A stretch of DNA of 64,000 nt from Amycolatopsis benzoatilytica AK 16/65 (lineage in GTDB: Bacteria; Actinomycetota; Actinomycetes; Mycobacteriales; Pseudonocardiaceae), in assembly GCF_000383915.1 (NCBI RefSeq), contig NZ_KB912942.1:6892413-6956412 (forward strand), read 5' to 3'. Below the pieces are notes generated by a model. It saw only the letters and a program-made list of their open reading frames with translations. It searched no databases and had not been told where the DNA came from. The position numbers and the translations under genes were made by a program. How positions within the stretch are numbered: position 1 is the first letter of the stretch; every line of letters starts with the position of its first letter. Shown one piece after another: positions 49,347-57,466 of this stretch.

Positions 49347-49673
49347 TCAGGCGCGGTCGAGGAAATCCCGGACGCTGGTGGCGACTTCGTCCACGTCCCG
49401 GCCGCCGCACTCGACGTCCAGCTCTTCCACCGCCCCGGACCGCTTCACGGTGAGCGATACCTGCCGTCCGGCGCGCTGGCCGCGCAGCCAGCCGAACAGC
49501 GACCGGCAGAAAGTGCCCGCCGACCGGCTGCTGACCATCACCACCAGGCCGCTGTCCGGACCGCCGAGCCGGACCCGGCCGGCCAGTTCGTCCTCGGCGC
49601 CCAGCCAGGTCGCCAGCTGCCGCAACTCGTCTTCGGAGCCGTCCACGGTGATCGCGGCGATCCCTGCCGTCAC
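49347..49673 (-). CDS. EACC1-like small protein
   Basis: 108 residues from GTG 49673, preceded by GGGGAG. The pattern SEDELRQLATWLGAEDELAGRVRL, then a GLVVMVSSRSAGTFCRSLFGWL helix and VSLTVKRSGAVEELDVE resembles effector-associated constant component 1, a small adaptor described for actinobacterial NTP-dependent conflict systems. That family call is from memory of the pattern. No NTPase or effector gene is adjacent; the nearest same-strand gene is an ABC permease about 105 bases upstream. Confidence 0.62.
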   Translation of the reverse strand: MTAGIAAITVDGSEDELRQLATWLGAEDELAGRVRLGGPDSGLVVMVSSRSAGTFCRSLFGWLRGQRAGRQVSLTVKRSGAVEELDVECGGRDVDEVATSVRDFLDRA

Positions 49674-49779
49674 GAATGCTCCCCTCACCGGCCGAACGGA
49701 CGGCGCGAGGGTAACCGACGCACTACCGGGGGTGGAAGCCCCTTTTCGGCATTTGCTGAATGCACTATGCACAATGCCT

Positions 49780-50424
49780 TCACGAGCGGCGGGCCGAGAC
49801 CGCCCCGACCACCGTCGTACTCACCGCGAGCGCGACCACCGACGCGCCCGCTGCCAGCGCCAACGCGCCGCCGTACGGGCTGCCGTTGGTGAGCGCTTCC
49901 AGCAGCGGGTGCACCAGCGGGATCCACTTGGCCAGCAGTACCGCGCCCAGCACGAGAACCGCGGCGAGCACTGTCCAGCCGATTCGCGACACGAGCAGAC
50001 GCGAGCACGGCAGGCCGATCGCGATGCCGACCAGCGCGCACGCCAGGTGCACCGCCAGCCCGGTGCCGATGACTTCGCCGTTCATCTGGCCGCGGTGCGT
50101 CGCGGCCCAGGCGACGGTCCCCAACGTGCACACCAACGTGCAGAAGAAGACGGCCAGCACCGCGCCGCCGATGGTGCGCCGGCGGTTTCCGGCGTGGTTG
50201 AGCGTGATCAGGCGCTGCACCGGGTCTTCGATGTCCAGCACGGCGATGGTGAACCAGCAGCCGAGCACGAGAACCCCTGCGCCGCTGACGCCATACAGCG
50301 GCAGCGACGCCGAAGTCGGGTCTGCGTAAAGGATCGCGCACATCGCGAGGTACGCGAGCGCGGCCGGCAGGTAGCGCTGCGAATGTCCGAGCAGCGCCAG
50401 GTAGTAGCGGCTGACGGCTAGCAC
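49780..50424 (-). CDS. ABC transporter membrane protein
   Basis: 214 residues from GTG 50424 with about six hydrophobic segments (for example YLAMCAILYA and VVALAVSTTVV). The loop EDPVQRLITLNHAGNRRRT is typical of small actinobacterial exporters' permeases. It starts seven bases before the end of the ATPase gene, so they form one transporter. The substrate is unknown. Confidence 0.75.
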   Translation of the reverse strand: MLAVSRYYLALLGHSQRYLPAALAYLAMCAILYADPTSASLPLYGVSGAGVLVLGCWFTIAVLDIEDPVQRLITLNHAGNRRRTIGGAVLAVFFCTLVCTLGTVAWAATHRGQMNGEVIGTGLAVHLACALVGIAIGLPCSRLLVSRIGWTVLAAVLVLGAVLLAKWIPLVHPLLEALTNGSPYGGALALAAGASVVALAVSTTVVGAVSARRS

Positions 50425-51233
50425 GGCGCGACCTCCTGGACGGACCAGCCGCCGGACAAAGCACGCAGCAGCACCGCGTCGGCGTGCTTCGCGTCGACGG
50501 TCAGGATCACACTGCCCGCTTCGTCCGAGACCGAGTGCACGCCGGGCTCGGCGGACCAGTTGTCGCCGTCCGAGCCAACCGGCAGCAGCGTGATCCGCCT
50601 GCGTTCCGGATGCGTTTCCAACGGCGAAATCCGGCCCGATTCCAGGCGATAGACCTCGTCGGCGTGCTCGCGCACCACCGCCGGCCGGTGATCGGTGAAC
50701 ACGACGCTCGCGCCGCGGGCCCGGGTTTCCGCGACCAGTTCGGCGAGCACCGAGTGCGTGCCGACGTCCAGACCGGACCACGGTTCGTCCAGGATCAGCA
50801 ACTCCGGACTGGGCAGAACCGCTTGCGCCAACCCGACTTTCTGCGCATTGCCCTTGGACAGCGTGCGCAGCTGCGCGTTCGGATCGCCGACCAGCGCCAG
50901 CCGCTTCAGCAGCGGATCGATGCCGGACAGATCAGCGAGACCGCCGATCCGCGCGAGGTGGCGCAGGTACGCCCGGGCGCTGAGCCGCTGCCCGCCGGGA
51001 AACCGGTCCGGCAAGTAGCCCGTCGCAGGCGTGCCGGTGATCTCGCCGTAGGAGGGCCGCGACACCCCGGCCAGGATCCGCAGCAGCGTCGACTTTCCCG
51101 AGCCGTTCGTGCCGAGAATGCCGATCACGGTGCCCGCGGGCACCGTGAAATCGATGTGTGCCAGTACTGGTTCGCCACTGCCGTATCGCTTGCCGACTCC
51201 GCCGAGCCGGATCAGCGGGGTCGGCGCGTTCAC
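50418..51233 (-). CDS. ABC transporter ATP-binding protein
   Basis: 271 residues from GTG 51233. Walker A GTNGSGKS, signature LSKGNAQKV (a degenerate LSGGQ as in many exporter ATPases), Walker B LLILDEPWSGLD and the switch histidine in FTDHRP. A C-terminal extension of about 60 residues follows the nucleotide-binding domain. It overlaps the pabA stop as GTGA, so it is co-translated with pabA. Confidence 0.85.
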   Translation of the reverse strand: MNAPTPLIRLGGVGKRYGSGEPVLAHIDFTVPAGTVIGILGTNGSGKSTLLRILAGVSRPSYGEITGTPATGYLPDRFPGGQRLSARAYLRHLARIGGLADLSGIDPLLKRLALVGDPNAQLRTLSKGNAQKVGLAQAVLPSPELLILDEPWSGLDVGTHSVLAELVAETRARGASVVFTDHRPAVVREHADEVYRLESGRISPLETHPERRRITLLPVGSDGDNWSAEPGVHSVSDEAGSVILTVDAKHADAVLLRALSGGWSVQEVAPC

Positions 51234-51874
51234 GCAATCGCGGCCTTCTGCAGCGCGAGGGTGGCCCGCTCCAGATCGTCGACGACGGACGGCGCGACCG
51301 GATGGCCGGCCGAGGCCAGCCAGTTCGCGAGCATCCGGTGGCCGCCCTCGGTGAGCACGGATTCGGGGTGGAACTGCACGCCTTCCAGCGGCAGTTCCCG
51401 ATGCCGCATCCCCATCACGATGCCGCTCTCGGTGGTCCCGGTGACCTCGAAAACCAACGGGTCGATGGTGTCGGCCAGCACGGTGAGCGAGTGGTAGCGG
51501 GTGGCGGTGAACTCCTGCGGCAGTCCGGCGAGGATGCCGGCACCGGTGTGGTGCACCTGACTGGTCTTGCCGTGCAGCAGCTCGTCCGCACGGTCGACGG
51601 TCGCCCCGAAATGCACGCCGAGTGCCTGGTGGCCGAGGCAGACACCGAGCATCGGGGTGCGAGTTTCAGCACATTTGGCGATGACGTCGATGCTTTGGCC
51701 GGCCCGCTCCGGGGTGCCCGGACCAGGCGAAACGAGCACCGCGTCGAACTCCGGGACGCGGTCGAGGTCGACCACGTCGTTGCGCCACACCGTGCAGTCG
51801 GCGCCGAGCTGCGCCAGATACTGGACGAGGTTGTAGACGAAGCTGTCGTAGTTGTCGACGACCAGAACTCGCAT
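51230..51874 (-). CDS. pabA: Glutamine amidotransferase PabA/TrpG
   Basis: 214 residues. Class I amidotransferase with the nucleophile in LGVCLGHQALG and the His-Glu pair in VQFHPES. It supplies ammonia to aminodeoxychorismate or anthranilate synthase. The gene holds the same place beside pknB in other actinomycetes. Here it leads a minus-strand unit with an ABC transporter. Confidence 0.93.
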   Translation of the reverse strand: MRVLVVDNYDSFVYNLVQYLAQLGADCTVWRNDVVDLDRVPEFDAVLVSPGPGTPERAGQSIDVIAKCAETRTPMLGVCLGHQALGVHFGATVDRADELLHGKTSQVHHTGAGILAGLPQEFTATRYHSLTVLADTIDPLVFEVTGTTESGIVMGMRHRELPLEGVQFHPESVLTEGGHRMLANWLASAGHPVAPSVVDDLERATLALQKAAIA

Positions 51875-51929
51875 GCCGCCAGCTTAGCGGCTCCCACCTG
51901 CTGGACCGTACGCCAGATCACAGTGAACG

Positions 51930-51948
51930 TTAGGTACCCCTAACTTAC
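51930..51948. promoter_or_regulatory. Iron-box-like site (DtxR/IdeR/DmdR type)
   Basis: TTAGGTACCCCTAACTTAC matches the 19-base iron-box consensus at 14 positions by eye, with arms GTTAGG and CCTAAC. It lies 9 bases upstream of the reductase GTG in the gap divergent from pabA. TAACTT at 51941-51946 could serve as a -10 element of a leaderless transcript, which the site would cover. Confidence 0.6.
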
Positions 51949-51957
51949 CGTGGACTG

Positions 51958-53301
51958 GTGAGCCGAACCCTTCGTGTCGCCGTGGTGGGCGCTGGTCCCG
52001 CCGGCATTTACGCCGCCGACCTGCTGGACAAGTCCGACGCGCCGGTCGAGATCGACCTGTTCGAGCGGATGCCCGCGCCGTTCGGGCTGATCCGCTACGG
52101 CGTCGCGCCCGACCACCCTCGGATCAAGGGGATCGTCACCGCCCTGCACAAGGTGCTGGACAAGCCGAACATCCGGCTGCTCGGCAACGTCGACTACGGC
52201 AGCGACCTGAAGCTGGACGAGCTGCGCGAGTTCTACGACGCGGTCATCTTCGCCACCGGAGCGATGGCCGACCGCGCGCTCGACCTTCCTGGCATCGACC
52301 TCGAAGGCAGCCATGGCGCCGCCGACTTCGTTTCCTGGTACGACGGCCACCCGGACGTACCGCGCACCTGGCCGCTGAACGCCACATCGGTCGCGGTGCT
52401 CGGCGTCGGCAACGTCGCGCTGGACGTGGCGCGGATGCTCGCGAAGACCCCGGACGAGTTGCTGCCGACCGACATCCCGGCGAACGTCTACGAGGGCCTC
52501 CAGGCCAGCCCGGTCACCGACGTGCACGTGTTCGGCCGGCGCGGCCCGGCGCAGGCCAAGTTCTCGCCTCTGGAACTGCGCGAACTGGACCACTCGCCGA
52601 ACGTCGAGGTGATCGTCCACCCGGAGGACATGGAGTTCGACGAGGCGAGCGTCGCCGAACTGCGCTCGTCGAAGCAGACCGACATGGTCGTGAAGACATT
52701 GCAGGAGTGGGCAATCCGCGACGAGGGCACTCGGCCGCGCCGGCTGCACCTGCACTTCTTCCACGCGCCGATCGAGGTCCTCGGTGAGGACGGCCAGGTG
52801 GTCGGCCTGCGCACCGAGCGCACCGAGTACCGCGACGGGAGTGTCGTCGGCACCGGAGAATTCCACGACTGGGACGTGCAGGCGGTGTACCGCGCGGTCG
52901 GCTACCTGTCCTCGCATCTGCCGGAGATCCCGTTCGACCACACCGCGGGCGTCATCCCGAACCGCGGCGGCCGGGTGCTGGACCTGGACGAGAACCAGGT
53001 GCCCGGGGTGTACGTCACCGGCTGGATCAAGCGCGGCCCGGTCGGCCTGATCGGCCACACCAAGGGCGACGCCGCGGAGACCGTCGCGAACCTGCTCGCC
53101 GACGCGGACACCCTGGCCGCGCCGCGGCATTCGTCGCCGGAGGCGATCCTGGACTTCCTCGCCGAGCGCGGGATTCCGTTCACCACCTGGGAAGGCTGGG
53201 GCAAGCTCGACGCGCACGAGAAGACGCTCGGGGTCGCGGAAGGCCGTGAGCGGGTGAAGGTCGTGGAGCGAGAGGAGATGGTGCGGGTCTCGCGCGCCTA
53301 G
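51958..53301 (+). CDS. FprA-like ferredoxin/adrenodoxin-NADP+ reductase
   Basis: 447 residues from GTG 51958, without a ribosome site, so possibly leaderless. FAD loop VVGAGPAGIYAADLL, PFGLIRYGVAPDHP, NADP loop VLGVGNVALDVARML, FGRRGP and the C-terminal GWIKRGPVGLIGHTKGDA are all features of adrenodoxin-reductase-like enzymes. It passes electrons from NADPH to ferredoxins, for example for P450s or iron release. The site just upstream suggests iron control. Confidence 0.92.
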   Translation: MSRTLRVAVVGAGPAGIYAADLLDKSDAPVEIDLFERMPAPFGLIRYGVAPDHPRIKGIVTALHKVLDKPNIRLLGNVDYGSDLKLDELREFYDAVIFATGAMADRALDLPGIDLEGSHGAADFVSWYDGHPDVPRTWPLNATSVAVLGVGNVALDVARMLAKTPDELLPTDIPANVYEGLQASPVTDVHVFGRRGPAQAKFSPLELRELDHSPNVEVIVHPEDMEFDEASVAELRSSKQTDMVVKTLQEWAIRDEGTRPRRLHLHFFHAPIEVLGEDGQVVGLRTERTEYRDGSVVGTGEFHDWDVQAVYRAVGYLSSHLPEIPFDHTAGVIPNRGGRVLDLDENQVPGVYVTGWIKRGPVGLIGHTKGDAAETVANLLADADTLAAPRHSSPEAILDFLAERGIPFTTWEGWGKLDAHEKTLGVAEGRERVKVVEREEMVRVSRA

Positions 53302-53309
53302 GTTTTGTC

Positions 53310-53355
53310 CGTGAAGGGCCGTTACGGGATCTGATTCCCGCAACGGCCCTTCACG
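53310..53355. repeat. Family A intergenic palindrome, copy 5
   Basis: CGTGAAGGGCCGTTACGGGA and near-complement around TCTGA, flanked by TTTT on both sides (GGTTTTGTC and CGTTTTCC). It lies between the converging reductase and TetR genes and is a good bidirectional terminator. Confidence 0.85.
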
Positions 53356-53365
53356 TTTTCCGGCC

Positions 53366-53944
53366 TCAGCCGCGCACCGCGGCGAGGCATTCGTCGTAGC
53401 GCTCGATGAGGTCGCCCTCGCCGCCGTCCTCGACCCATGCCATCGACGCTGCGTCCAAGCAGGCGAACGCGGTCGCGAGAACCGCGCGGGCGGCGAGTTC
53501 AGTCGCCCCCGGCATGCGCGCCTGCACGAGCGGCAGCAGGTCGTCCTGGAAGCGCAGGCGTTTCTCCAGCCAGCCGGCCCGCAGTGACGGGGTGGTGTGC
53601 AGCAGACGGAACCGCTCCACCGCCTGGTCCCTGCTGTCGTGCAGGGACTGGACGGCCGCCAGCCCAGCGCGCAATACGGCCCACGCGTCTGCCTCGGCGG
53701 GCTGTTCGCTGATCACGGTGGTCAGCACCTGGCGGAACTGCTCCTGGTTGCCGCCGAGCAGATCTTCTTTGGTGCCGAAGTAGCGGAAGAGGGTGCGCTG
53801 GGAGACGCCGGCCTCTCGGGCGATCTGAGCGATCGACGTCTCGTCGTAGCCCTGTTCGGTGAACAGCCGCAGGGCGGTGTCGAGGATTTCCCGCGAGGCG
53901 AGCTGCCGGGTCCGATCCCACAGCGTGCCGGGTTTGCCTTCCAT
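53366..53944 (-). CDS. TetR-family transcriptional regulator
   Basis: 192 residues. The helix-turn-helix [29 protein letters not shown] is clear, followed by helices and a C-terminal domain of the MftR-like kind ([20 protein letters not shown]). It is divergent from the SDR gene; the CTGCCAA repeats between them are its probable operators. Confidence 0.9.
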   Translation of the reverse strand: MEGKPGTLWDRTRQLASREILDTALRLFTEQGYDETSIAQIAREAGVSQRTLFRYFGTKEDLLGGNQEQFRQVLTTVISEQPAEADAWAVLRAGLAAVQSLHDSRDQAVERFRLLHTTPSLRAGWLEKRLRFQDDLLPLVQARMPGATELAARAVLATAFACLDAASMAWVEDGGEGDLIERYDECLAAVRG

Positions 53945-53956
53945 GCGCTCATGCTA

Positions 53957-54021
53957 CTGCCAAAGGGTCACTCGCATCCTACTTGGCAGTCGCTGCCAAA
54001 CTGCCGTAAGCTGCCAGAAGG
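53957..54021. promoter_or_regulatory. Operator cluster for TetR/SDR pair
   Basis: A perfect palindrome TTGGCAGTCGCTGCCAA at 53983-53999 plus further CTGCC half-sites at 53957, 54001 and 54011. It fills the 104-base divergent gap, so binding would repress both genes. Confidence 0.8.
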
Positions 54022-54048
54022 ACCTTCGAACCGGCAAAGGAACGCATC

Positions 54049-54750
54049 ATGCCCGCAGCTTTGATCACTGGCGGTACCAGCGGAATCGGCAAAGCGACCG
54101 CGGAACTGCTCCATTCCCGCGGCTACCGCGTGCTCGTCACCGGCGTCGACCACCTCGAAGACGCGCCGGACGGCGTCGCCGCGGTGAAGGCCGACGCGCG
54201 CTCCCTTCCGGACCTCGACCACGCGATCGACACGGCCCGCCGCCACTTCGGGTCACTCGACCTGCTTTTCCTCAACGCAGGCGTCTCCTGGCCTGGCCCT
54301 GCCGAGTCGACCGACGAAGCAGCTTTCGACGCGTTGTTCGACATCAACGTGAAAGGGAACTTCTTCACAGTCCAGAAGGCGTTGCCCCTGCTGAACAACG
54401 GTGCGGCAGTGGTGTTCACGGTCGGAGCCGCCGAAGGTCTCGGGGCAGCGATGACCGCGGCCAAGGGTGCGCTGTTGCCGATGATGCGCGCGCTCGCACT
54501 GGAACTCGCACCGCGCGGCATCCGGGTCAACGCGGTCAGCCCGGGCGCGGTGAACACTCCGGCCTACCGGAAACTGGGGATCTCCGCCGAGGTGGTCGAA
54601 TCGTGGGCCGCGGACATCCCGCTCGGCCGGGTCGGCACCCCGGCCGACGTCGCCGAGACGGTGGCTTTCCTCGCGTCCGCCGCGGCCGGCTACGTCACCG
54701 GCGAGAACCTCAAGGTGTCCGGTGGCATGGGGGTGCATGCGAGCGTATAG
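54049..54750 (+). CDS. SDR-family protein lacking the catalytic Tyr
   Basis: 233 residues. TGGTSGIGKATAELL binds the nucleotide, LNAGVSWPGP and the C-terminal GYVTGENLKVSGGMG are standard. The YxxxK motif reads MTAAK (M135, K139), and the usual catalytic serine region has only Thr124. It may bind NAD(P)(H) without turning over, or use another residue. Under the control of the divergent TetR gene. Confidence 0.85.
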   Translation: MPAALITGGTSGIGKATAELLHSRGYRVLVTGVDHLEDAPDGVAAVKADARSLPDLDHAIDTARRHFGSLDLLFLNAGVSWPGPAESTDEAAFDALFDINVKGNFFTVQKALPLLNNGAAVVFTVGAAEGLGAAMTAAKGALLPMMRALALELAPRGIRVNAVSPGAVNTPAYRKLGISAEVVESWAADIPLGRVGTPADVAETVAFLASAAAGYVTGENLKVSGGMGVHASV

Positions 54751-54768
54751 CCGGCTGGGTTTCCGGCA

Positions 54769-55065
54769 GTGACGCGCGAGTCGGCAGCCGCGGCCGCTCC
54801 GAGCCGACGCGCACCCGCCAGCAAAGCCGTCGGCGGACTCGCGATGGCCGCCTTCCTGCCGATCATGGTCCTCGGCGGCGTCCACCTGCCCGACCCGTTG
54901 CTGCCCGCGGTGATCCAGAAAATCGGCGCATACCTCCCGCCAGGAACCCAGCCATTGCAGGACGCGTAGGTCGGCAATGGCGTGCAGCCGCCGCAGTTCG
55001 TCGCGTTGGCCGCCTTCGCGCTGGGCGGAACGGCCTTGGCGGTGCGGCTGTTCCGGTGGGAGTGA
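54769..55065 (+). pseudogene. Remnant of ABC-2 type transporter permease
   Basis: A 99-codon open stretch interrupted by a single TAG at 54967-54969. The part before the stop (LAMAAFLPIMVLGGVHLPD and LLPAVIQKIGAYLPPGTQPLQDA) matches the C-terminal region of ABC-2 permeases; the part after it continues in frame to a final membrane helix ending LAVRLFRWE. In homologues the residue at the stop is often Trp, one base from TAG. The N-terminal two thirds of the gene and the ATPase gene are absent, so this is a decayed fragment. Confidence 0.75.
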
Positions 55066-55157
55066 TCCACCGAAGTGGTGATGAAACTCGTTTTCTCTTG
55101 TGGCCGGGTCCGGCGGCCCGGTAGCCCTGTGGGGAACCGCTGACCATGGAGGTTGTC

Positions 55158-55550
55158 TTGTCTTTGGACGTATCGCCCGCGCTGCTGGAAAAGGCCGAAC
55201 GCGGGGAGGTCTCCGACGCTGAGTTCGTCGCCTGCGTACGGGAATCCCTGCCGTACGCGTGGGAGGTCATCACCGGTGTGATCGCCGAGGCGGACACCGC
55301 CCCGGACGGCTTCGCGGACAACGAGACGCCCCCGCCGGACGAAACCGCCCGCGGGCAGCTCCTGCGGGCACTGGCCTCGGACGCGATCCGCGGCGGGCTG
55401 GAGCGGCACTTCGGCGTGAAGCTGGCCTTCCAGAACTGCCACCGGGTGGCGGTGTTCCGGAAGTCCGAAGTGGACAGTACGCGGTACCAGGCGTTCGTTT
55501 CGCCGCGCGGGCAGCTGCTGAACCAGAGCCCGGAACTGCGGGACTGCTAG
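55158..55550 (+). CDS. SCO5389-like conserved protein
   Basis: 130 residues from TTG 55158, chosen because GGAGGT lies just upstream and because the product then begins (M)SLDVSPALLEKAERGEV as in the actinobacterial family I recall as SCO5389-like. ATG 55146 is an alternative giving four more residues but it overlaps the ribosome site. The LRALASDAIRGGLERHFGVKLAFQNCHRVAVF segment is highly conserved. Function unknown. Confidence 0.75.
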   Translation: MSLDVSPALLEKAERGEVSDAEFVACVRESLPYAWEVITGVIAEADTAPDGFADNETPPPDETARGQLLRALASDAIRGGLERHFGVKLAFQNCHRVAVFRKSEVDSTRYQAFVSPRGQLLNQSPELRDC

Positions 55551-55555
55551 CACGC

Positions 55556-55596
55556 GAAAGGGCCGCCTGCCGGCACGCGCGGCAAGCGGCCCTTTC
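55556..55596. terminator. Bidirectional terminator
   Basis: GAAAGGGCCGC pairs with GCGGCCCTTTC around a 19-base loop that itself can fold. A-run and T-run at the arm ends suit both strands. Between the converging SCO5389-like and small membrane protein genes. Confidence 0.85.
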
Positions 55597-55601
55597 CGCT
55601 T

Positions 55602-55757
55602 TCAGTTGACGGACACGCTGTTGAACGGCAGCAGCGGGTCGAGCCAGGGGAACACCACGAACATCAGCAGCGCCACGACGCCGAGGAAGAGCACCAGCGC
55701 GATCAGGGACTTCACCGCGAACGGGCCGGGCAGATGCCGCCAGAGCCAGCCGTACAT
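55602..55757 (-). CDS. Small membrane protein beside class E sortase
   Basis: 51 residues. MYGWLWRHLPGP, then one hydrophobic helix of about 22 residues (IALVLFLGVVALLMFVVF) and a short polar tail with PWLDPLLPF. Its ATG shares one base with the sortase stop (TGATG). A small membrane protein beside the class E sortase recurs in actinomycetes; it may assist the sortase. Confidence 0.8.
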   Translation of the reverse strand: MYGWLWRHLPGPFAVKSLIALVLFLGVVALLMFVVFPWLDPLLPFNSVSVN

Positions 55758-57259
55758 CAGGCAGCACCGCCGATCTTCTTCAGGAGGGTCGTGTAGTCCG
55801 GCACCTGCGTCTTCGGCACCTGACGGGTCAGCACGGAAGTGATGATCAGCCGCTCCTTCGCGGAGAACTGCGGGTGGCAGGTGGTGAGCGTGAGCAGCGA
55901 CGCCTCCTGCGCCTTCGGCAGGATGCCGGCCGGCTTGTAGGGCACCGGGTTGACCGCGTCGCCCTGACTCGGGAGAACGACCTTGCGGCCGAACGTCGCG
56001 TCGTACGGGCCTCCGCCGGGGATGCTCGGGTTGCGCAGCGTCGACACGCCCTTGCATTCCGGCTGGGAGCCCTTGCCGCTGCTCCAGCCGTTGATCTCGT
56101 CGTCGTAGGGCAGCACCTGGTAGATGAAGAAATCGGTGTGCGTCTCGATGACGATCTGGTCGCAGGAGCTCAGGTTGTCCAGGTCGTTGAACGGCGCGCC
56201 CTTGCCGACCCGGTGCCCGGCGATGCCGAAGTTGCCGGGTTCGCCGGGCAGCGCGGTGCCCTTGTAGTGGCCGGGTCCGATCGCGAGCGCGTCCTCGTCG
56301 GTGCCTTCCTGGATCGTGAAGTTGAAGTCCGCGCCGAACGACGGGATGTGGATGCGCGCGAACGCCTTGCCGTCGATCAGCTCCGGGTGCAGAGTGCGGT
56401 CCTTCGCCCAGTCGCCGTCGAGCTGGTCGCTCGCGGTGTGCTGCTTCTCCGCGGAGAACAGGTCGGTGACCCACACCTCGTAGACCATGAACAACAGCAC
56501 GACCACGCCGAGCGTGATGAAGATTTCGCCGGCGGTGCGGATCACGAGCCCGCCCTTGCCCAGCGGCGGCGGGGCCTTCTCTTTCTTGCCACCCTTGCTG
56601 CCCGTGCCACTGTCTTTGTCCGCGGTGGCGACCGGGGAGAAAATCTCGGTGGGCTGTTCGGCGAACTCGGGACCGGTCATCCGGCGCCGGGCCGCGTTCG
56701 GGCCGTCTTCCGCGGCCGCTCCCACCCGGCGGGGCATCTGCCGTCCTTCTTCGGGTGCGCGACGCGGGCCGCGACCCGGCTCGTCGCCGCGAGCGTCCCC
56801 GGGCTGCCGCGGCCGGCGGGGCGCGCCCTCTGCGCGGAACTCGCCAGACCGGCCGTCGACGGGCAGGTCGCCAGACCGGCGAGACCGGCCCTCCACAGGC
56901 ACCTCGGCAGCCCGGCCGGAACGGCCAAATTCACCAGTCCGACCACCCGCTGCGCGGGGGTCCGCGGCCGGTCGTTCGGCCCGGTACTCGCCGGTCTGCC
57001 TCGGCGGACCGCCCGGATATCCGCCGTCTCCCGGCGGCCGGGAACCCGGCCGGTTCTCGCCGCCCGGTGCGGCCGGTTCGCCCCGGTCGATCGGCGTGCG
57101 CTGTTCGGGTGATCTCTGCCCGGGGTTGCCCGCGACCCTACGCCGGGGCGGGGGGTCGCCGGGCTGCCGGCGGGCAGGGGGCGGCTGGCGGCGCGGCGAG
57201 CGGTCAGCTCCGGTGCCGGGGCCGCGGTCGTCTTCGCCCGGCCAATCCTGCGGCGTCAC
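55757..57259 (-). CDS. Class E sortase with long disordered N-terminus
   Basis: 500 residues. The first 230 are Pro/Arg/Gly-rich and disordered, on the cytoplasmic side of the membrane helix at about 250-270. The extracytoplasmic catalytic domain contains IAGHRVGKG (His), TLTTC (C461) and R470 in AKERLI, so the triad is complete. Class E sortases anchor proteins with LAxTG signals to peptidoglycan. The usual length is about 250-350, so the N-terminus is unusually long. The gene is divergent from crgA. Confidence 0.92.
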   Translation of the reverse strand: MTPQDWPGEDDRGPGTGADRSPRRQPPPARRQPGDPPPRRRVAGNPGQRSPEQRTPIDRGEPAAPGGENRPGSRPPGDGGYPGGPPRQTGEYRAERPAADPRAAGGRTGEFGRSGRAAEVPVEGRSRRSGDLPVDGRSGEFRAEGAPRRPRQPGDARGDEPGRGPRRAPEEGRQMPRRVGAAAEDGPNAARRRMTGPEFAEQPTEIFSPVATADKDSGTGSKGGKKEKAPPPLGKGGLVIRTAGEIFITLGVVVLLFMVYEVWVTDLFSAEKQHTASDQLDGDWAKDRTLHPELIDGKAFARIHIPSFGADFNFTIQEGTDEDALAIGPGHYKGTALPGEPGNFGIAGHRVGKGAPFNDLDNLSSCDQIVIETHTDFFIYQVLPYDDEINGWSSGKGSQPECKGVSTLRNPSIPGGGPYDATFGRKVVLPSQGDAVNPVPYKPAGILPKAQEASLLTLTTCHPQFSAKERLIITSVLTRQVPKTQVPDYTTLLKKIGGAA

Positions 57260-57368
57260 GCTAGCTCCTCCCGCGCCTGGCCGGAGCCCGAATCGGCACT
57301 CCAGGTGGCGCTATTGTCACAGTCCGGAAACCCGACCGCTCCCGCCTGGTGCTGCGGAGCCGTCGTTT

Positions 57369-57378
57369 ACGTTAACGT
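57369..57378. promoter_or_regulatory. ACGTTAACGT palindrome
   Basis: Perfect 10-base palindrome followed by GTGTGCACGTG, in the 207-base gap between the divergent sortase and crgA genes. Possible regulator site; none can be named. Confidence 0.35.
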
Positions 57379-57466
57379 GTGCACGTGGCGCTGGTTGCGC
57401 ACCCCGACAGCGGGACCTCGTCCAGGATGCCGCCACCAGGAATGCCCGAGAGCACGCGAGGAAACG

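Noticed and set aside
54049..54750. Treating the SDR as an ordinary active dehydrogenase
   Set aside because: The catalytic Tyr codon is ATG (Met) and no nearby Tyr fits the K-4 position.
54967..54969. Programmed readthrough or selenocysteine/pyrrolysine decoding of the permease amber
   Set aside because: The ATPase and most of the permease are missing, so a pseudogene is the simpler reading; no decoding machinery or stem was seen.
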